A DNA stretch of 5,066 nt. It comes from an uncultured Chitinophagaceae bacterium (lineage in GTDB: Bacteria; Bacteroidota; Bacteroidia; Chitinophagales; Chitinophagaceae). How positions within the stretch are numbered: position 1 is the first letter of the stretch; each line of letters starts with the position of its first letter. The position numbers and the translations under genes were made by a program. Below are positions 4,231 to 5,066 of the stretch, one piece after another. Location of the stretch: NCBI GenBank assembly GCA_946479005.1, contig CAMLEM010000152.1:1-5066 (forward strand), in the 5' to 3' direction. The notes under the pieces were generated by a model that made no database searches, had not been told where the DNA came from, and saw only the letters and a program-made list of their open reading frames with translations.

Positions 4231-5066
4231 TTATTTAGGGTCCAGGGCTTCCTCTATCCGCTTGGCAATGTCCTGGAGATGGTACTTGCTAACCGCATCT
4301 GTGGTTCCCGCCGCGGCGGCAGTGGCCTCCGCCCGCAGGGCGCCCAGGTGAGCTCTTACAATGCTTTTGATGTCGGATTTATCCGTAGAGCTTGAAGTGA
4401 CCGTCACTCCTGCCACTGAAACCGTTGTTGCTGATTTCAGGTGGCCGGCCAGCACATTCACATATGATTTCTGCAGGTTCCTCCTGTAAATATCTATTGG
4501 CTTGCGGCCGGGAAGCTCAGACCAGATCCCTTTCTTCAGGTCGTTCAGTAATTCCAGCACCTGGTAAGCTTTGGAACCCTCCGCCGCTTCGGCGTTCAAG
4601 AGTTTTCCCAGGTTTCTAGTGCCCAGCAGGCGGTTCAGCATATTATCCTGGATGGTTCCGATCACATTCAGCCCGTTCTCCCCGGTCCTGTCGAAGATCT
4701 CCTGGTCGATCAGCCAGGTGGGAGTAGTGAATAATTGCTTATTGATAAAATCAACCGCTTCCCTTTGCTTGGCCTCCGTTACATTCTCATAAACAGGACC
4801 TGCCTGCTCAACGGTTTTCGGGGTTTCCATTATACCGCCCACGTATTTCGCCACGTGATTCATATACCGGTTATACTGCCCCGTGACTGCACTGTAAAGT
4901 CTGCGGAGATTGCTGTAATCCGAATTCGGCTCCCTGGTCCATTCCATCAGGTTGGGCAGGATCCTCTGCAGGTTCCGGATCCCATAAGCGCTGGCTTTTA
5001 CCGCATCGTCACCCACCTGCTCACTTTGGCTGCGGGGATCATCGGAATTGGATTCGATGCCGAACC
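4231..5066 (-). CDS. Secreted zinc-dependent metalloprotease, C-terminal part (DUF4953/EcxA-like)
   Basis: The minus strand is open from the right edge to TAA 4233-4231, showing the last 277 residues of a larger protein. A GTG at 5016 is internal: the frame continues upstream as FGIESNSDDPRSQSEQ. The segments VGDDAVKASAYGIRNLQ, ILPNLMEWT, TGQYNRYMNHVAKYVGG and TPTWLIDQEIFDRTG match, from memory, the C-terminal region of large Bacteroidota zinc metalloproteases (DUF5117-DUF5118-DUF4953, related to EcxA), usually about 800-850 residues with a signal peptide. The HExxH zinc site would lie upstream, outside the window, so catalysis cannot be confirmed here. The visible part is largely helical, with an Ala/Thr-rich stretch near the end (around 'EATAAAAGTTDAV') and a serine/threonine patch before it. 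Its place is expected to be the periplasm or outside the cell. A strong terminator follows the stop. Confidence 0.85.
   Translation of the reverse strand, partial: FGIESNSDDPRSQSEQVGDDAVKASAYGIRNLQRILPNLMEWTREPNSDYSNLRRLYSAVTGQYNRYMNHVAKYVGGIMETPKTVEQAGPVYENVTEAKQREAVDFINKQLFTTPTWLIDQEIFDRTGENGLNVIGTIQDNMLNRLLGTRNLGKLLNAEAAEGSKAYQVLELLNDLKKGIWSELPGRKPIDIYRRNLQKSYVNVLAGHLKSATTVSVAGVTVTSSSTDKSDIKSIVRAHLGALRAEATAAAAGTTDAVSKYHLQDIAKRIEEALDPK

Overview
The window looks like ordinary chromosomal DNA from a Bacteroidota bacterium, most likely of the Chitinophagaceae/Sphingobacteriia type. Three things point there. The AT-rich leaders have almost no Shine-Dalgarno sequences but carry matches to the Bacteroidota -7 box TAnnTTTG. 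The decarboxylase belongs to a compact family of about 465 residues that I associate with this phylum. The many short lipoproteins and the large secreted zinc metalloprotease are also typical. I see no mobile element, CRISPR array, tRNA, rRNA or phage gene.

Layout: (1) At 1-115 (-) is the N-terminal 38 codons of an exported protein that runs off the left edge. (2) Divergent from it, two lipoprotein genes lie on the + strand (212-592 and 647-1033). Neither belongs to a family I recognise. (3) Converging on them is a PLP-dependent arginine decarboxylase-like gene (1046-2446, -), whose start is fixed by its promoter and family alignment. (4) Divergent from that gene, a tight pair of lipoprotein genes on the + strand (2539-3102 and 3117-3395) is probably co-transcribed; the first has a DxDxDG calcium-type loop and the second a Cys-x-Cys pattern. 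(5) Converging on the pair across a shared hairpin terminator (3401-3426) is the ribosomal protein operon rpmI-rplT (L35 and L20, -). It has its own promoter and a structured leader. (6) Upstream of that, ending at an intrinsic terminator, is the C-terminal 277 residues of a zinc metalloprotease of the DUF5117/DUF4953 (EcxA-like) type, which runs off the right edge.

The genes do not form one pathway. rpmI-rplT is translation machinery, the decarboxylase is probably polyamine synthesis, and the rest are cell-envelope or exported proteins. No gap without a gene exceeds 197 bases (4034-4230), and that gap is explained by a terminator, a promoter and a leader.

I found no convincing new multi-gene system. 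The best second looks are the atypical PLP pocket of the decarboxylase, the structured rpmI leader with infC absent next door, the inverted repeat at the predicted transcription start of the decarboxylase gene, and the Tyr/Arg-rich lipoprotein with an internal duplication. All family assignments are from memory and by eye; no search was run.
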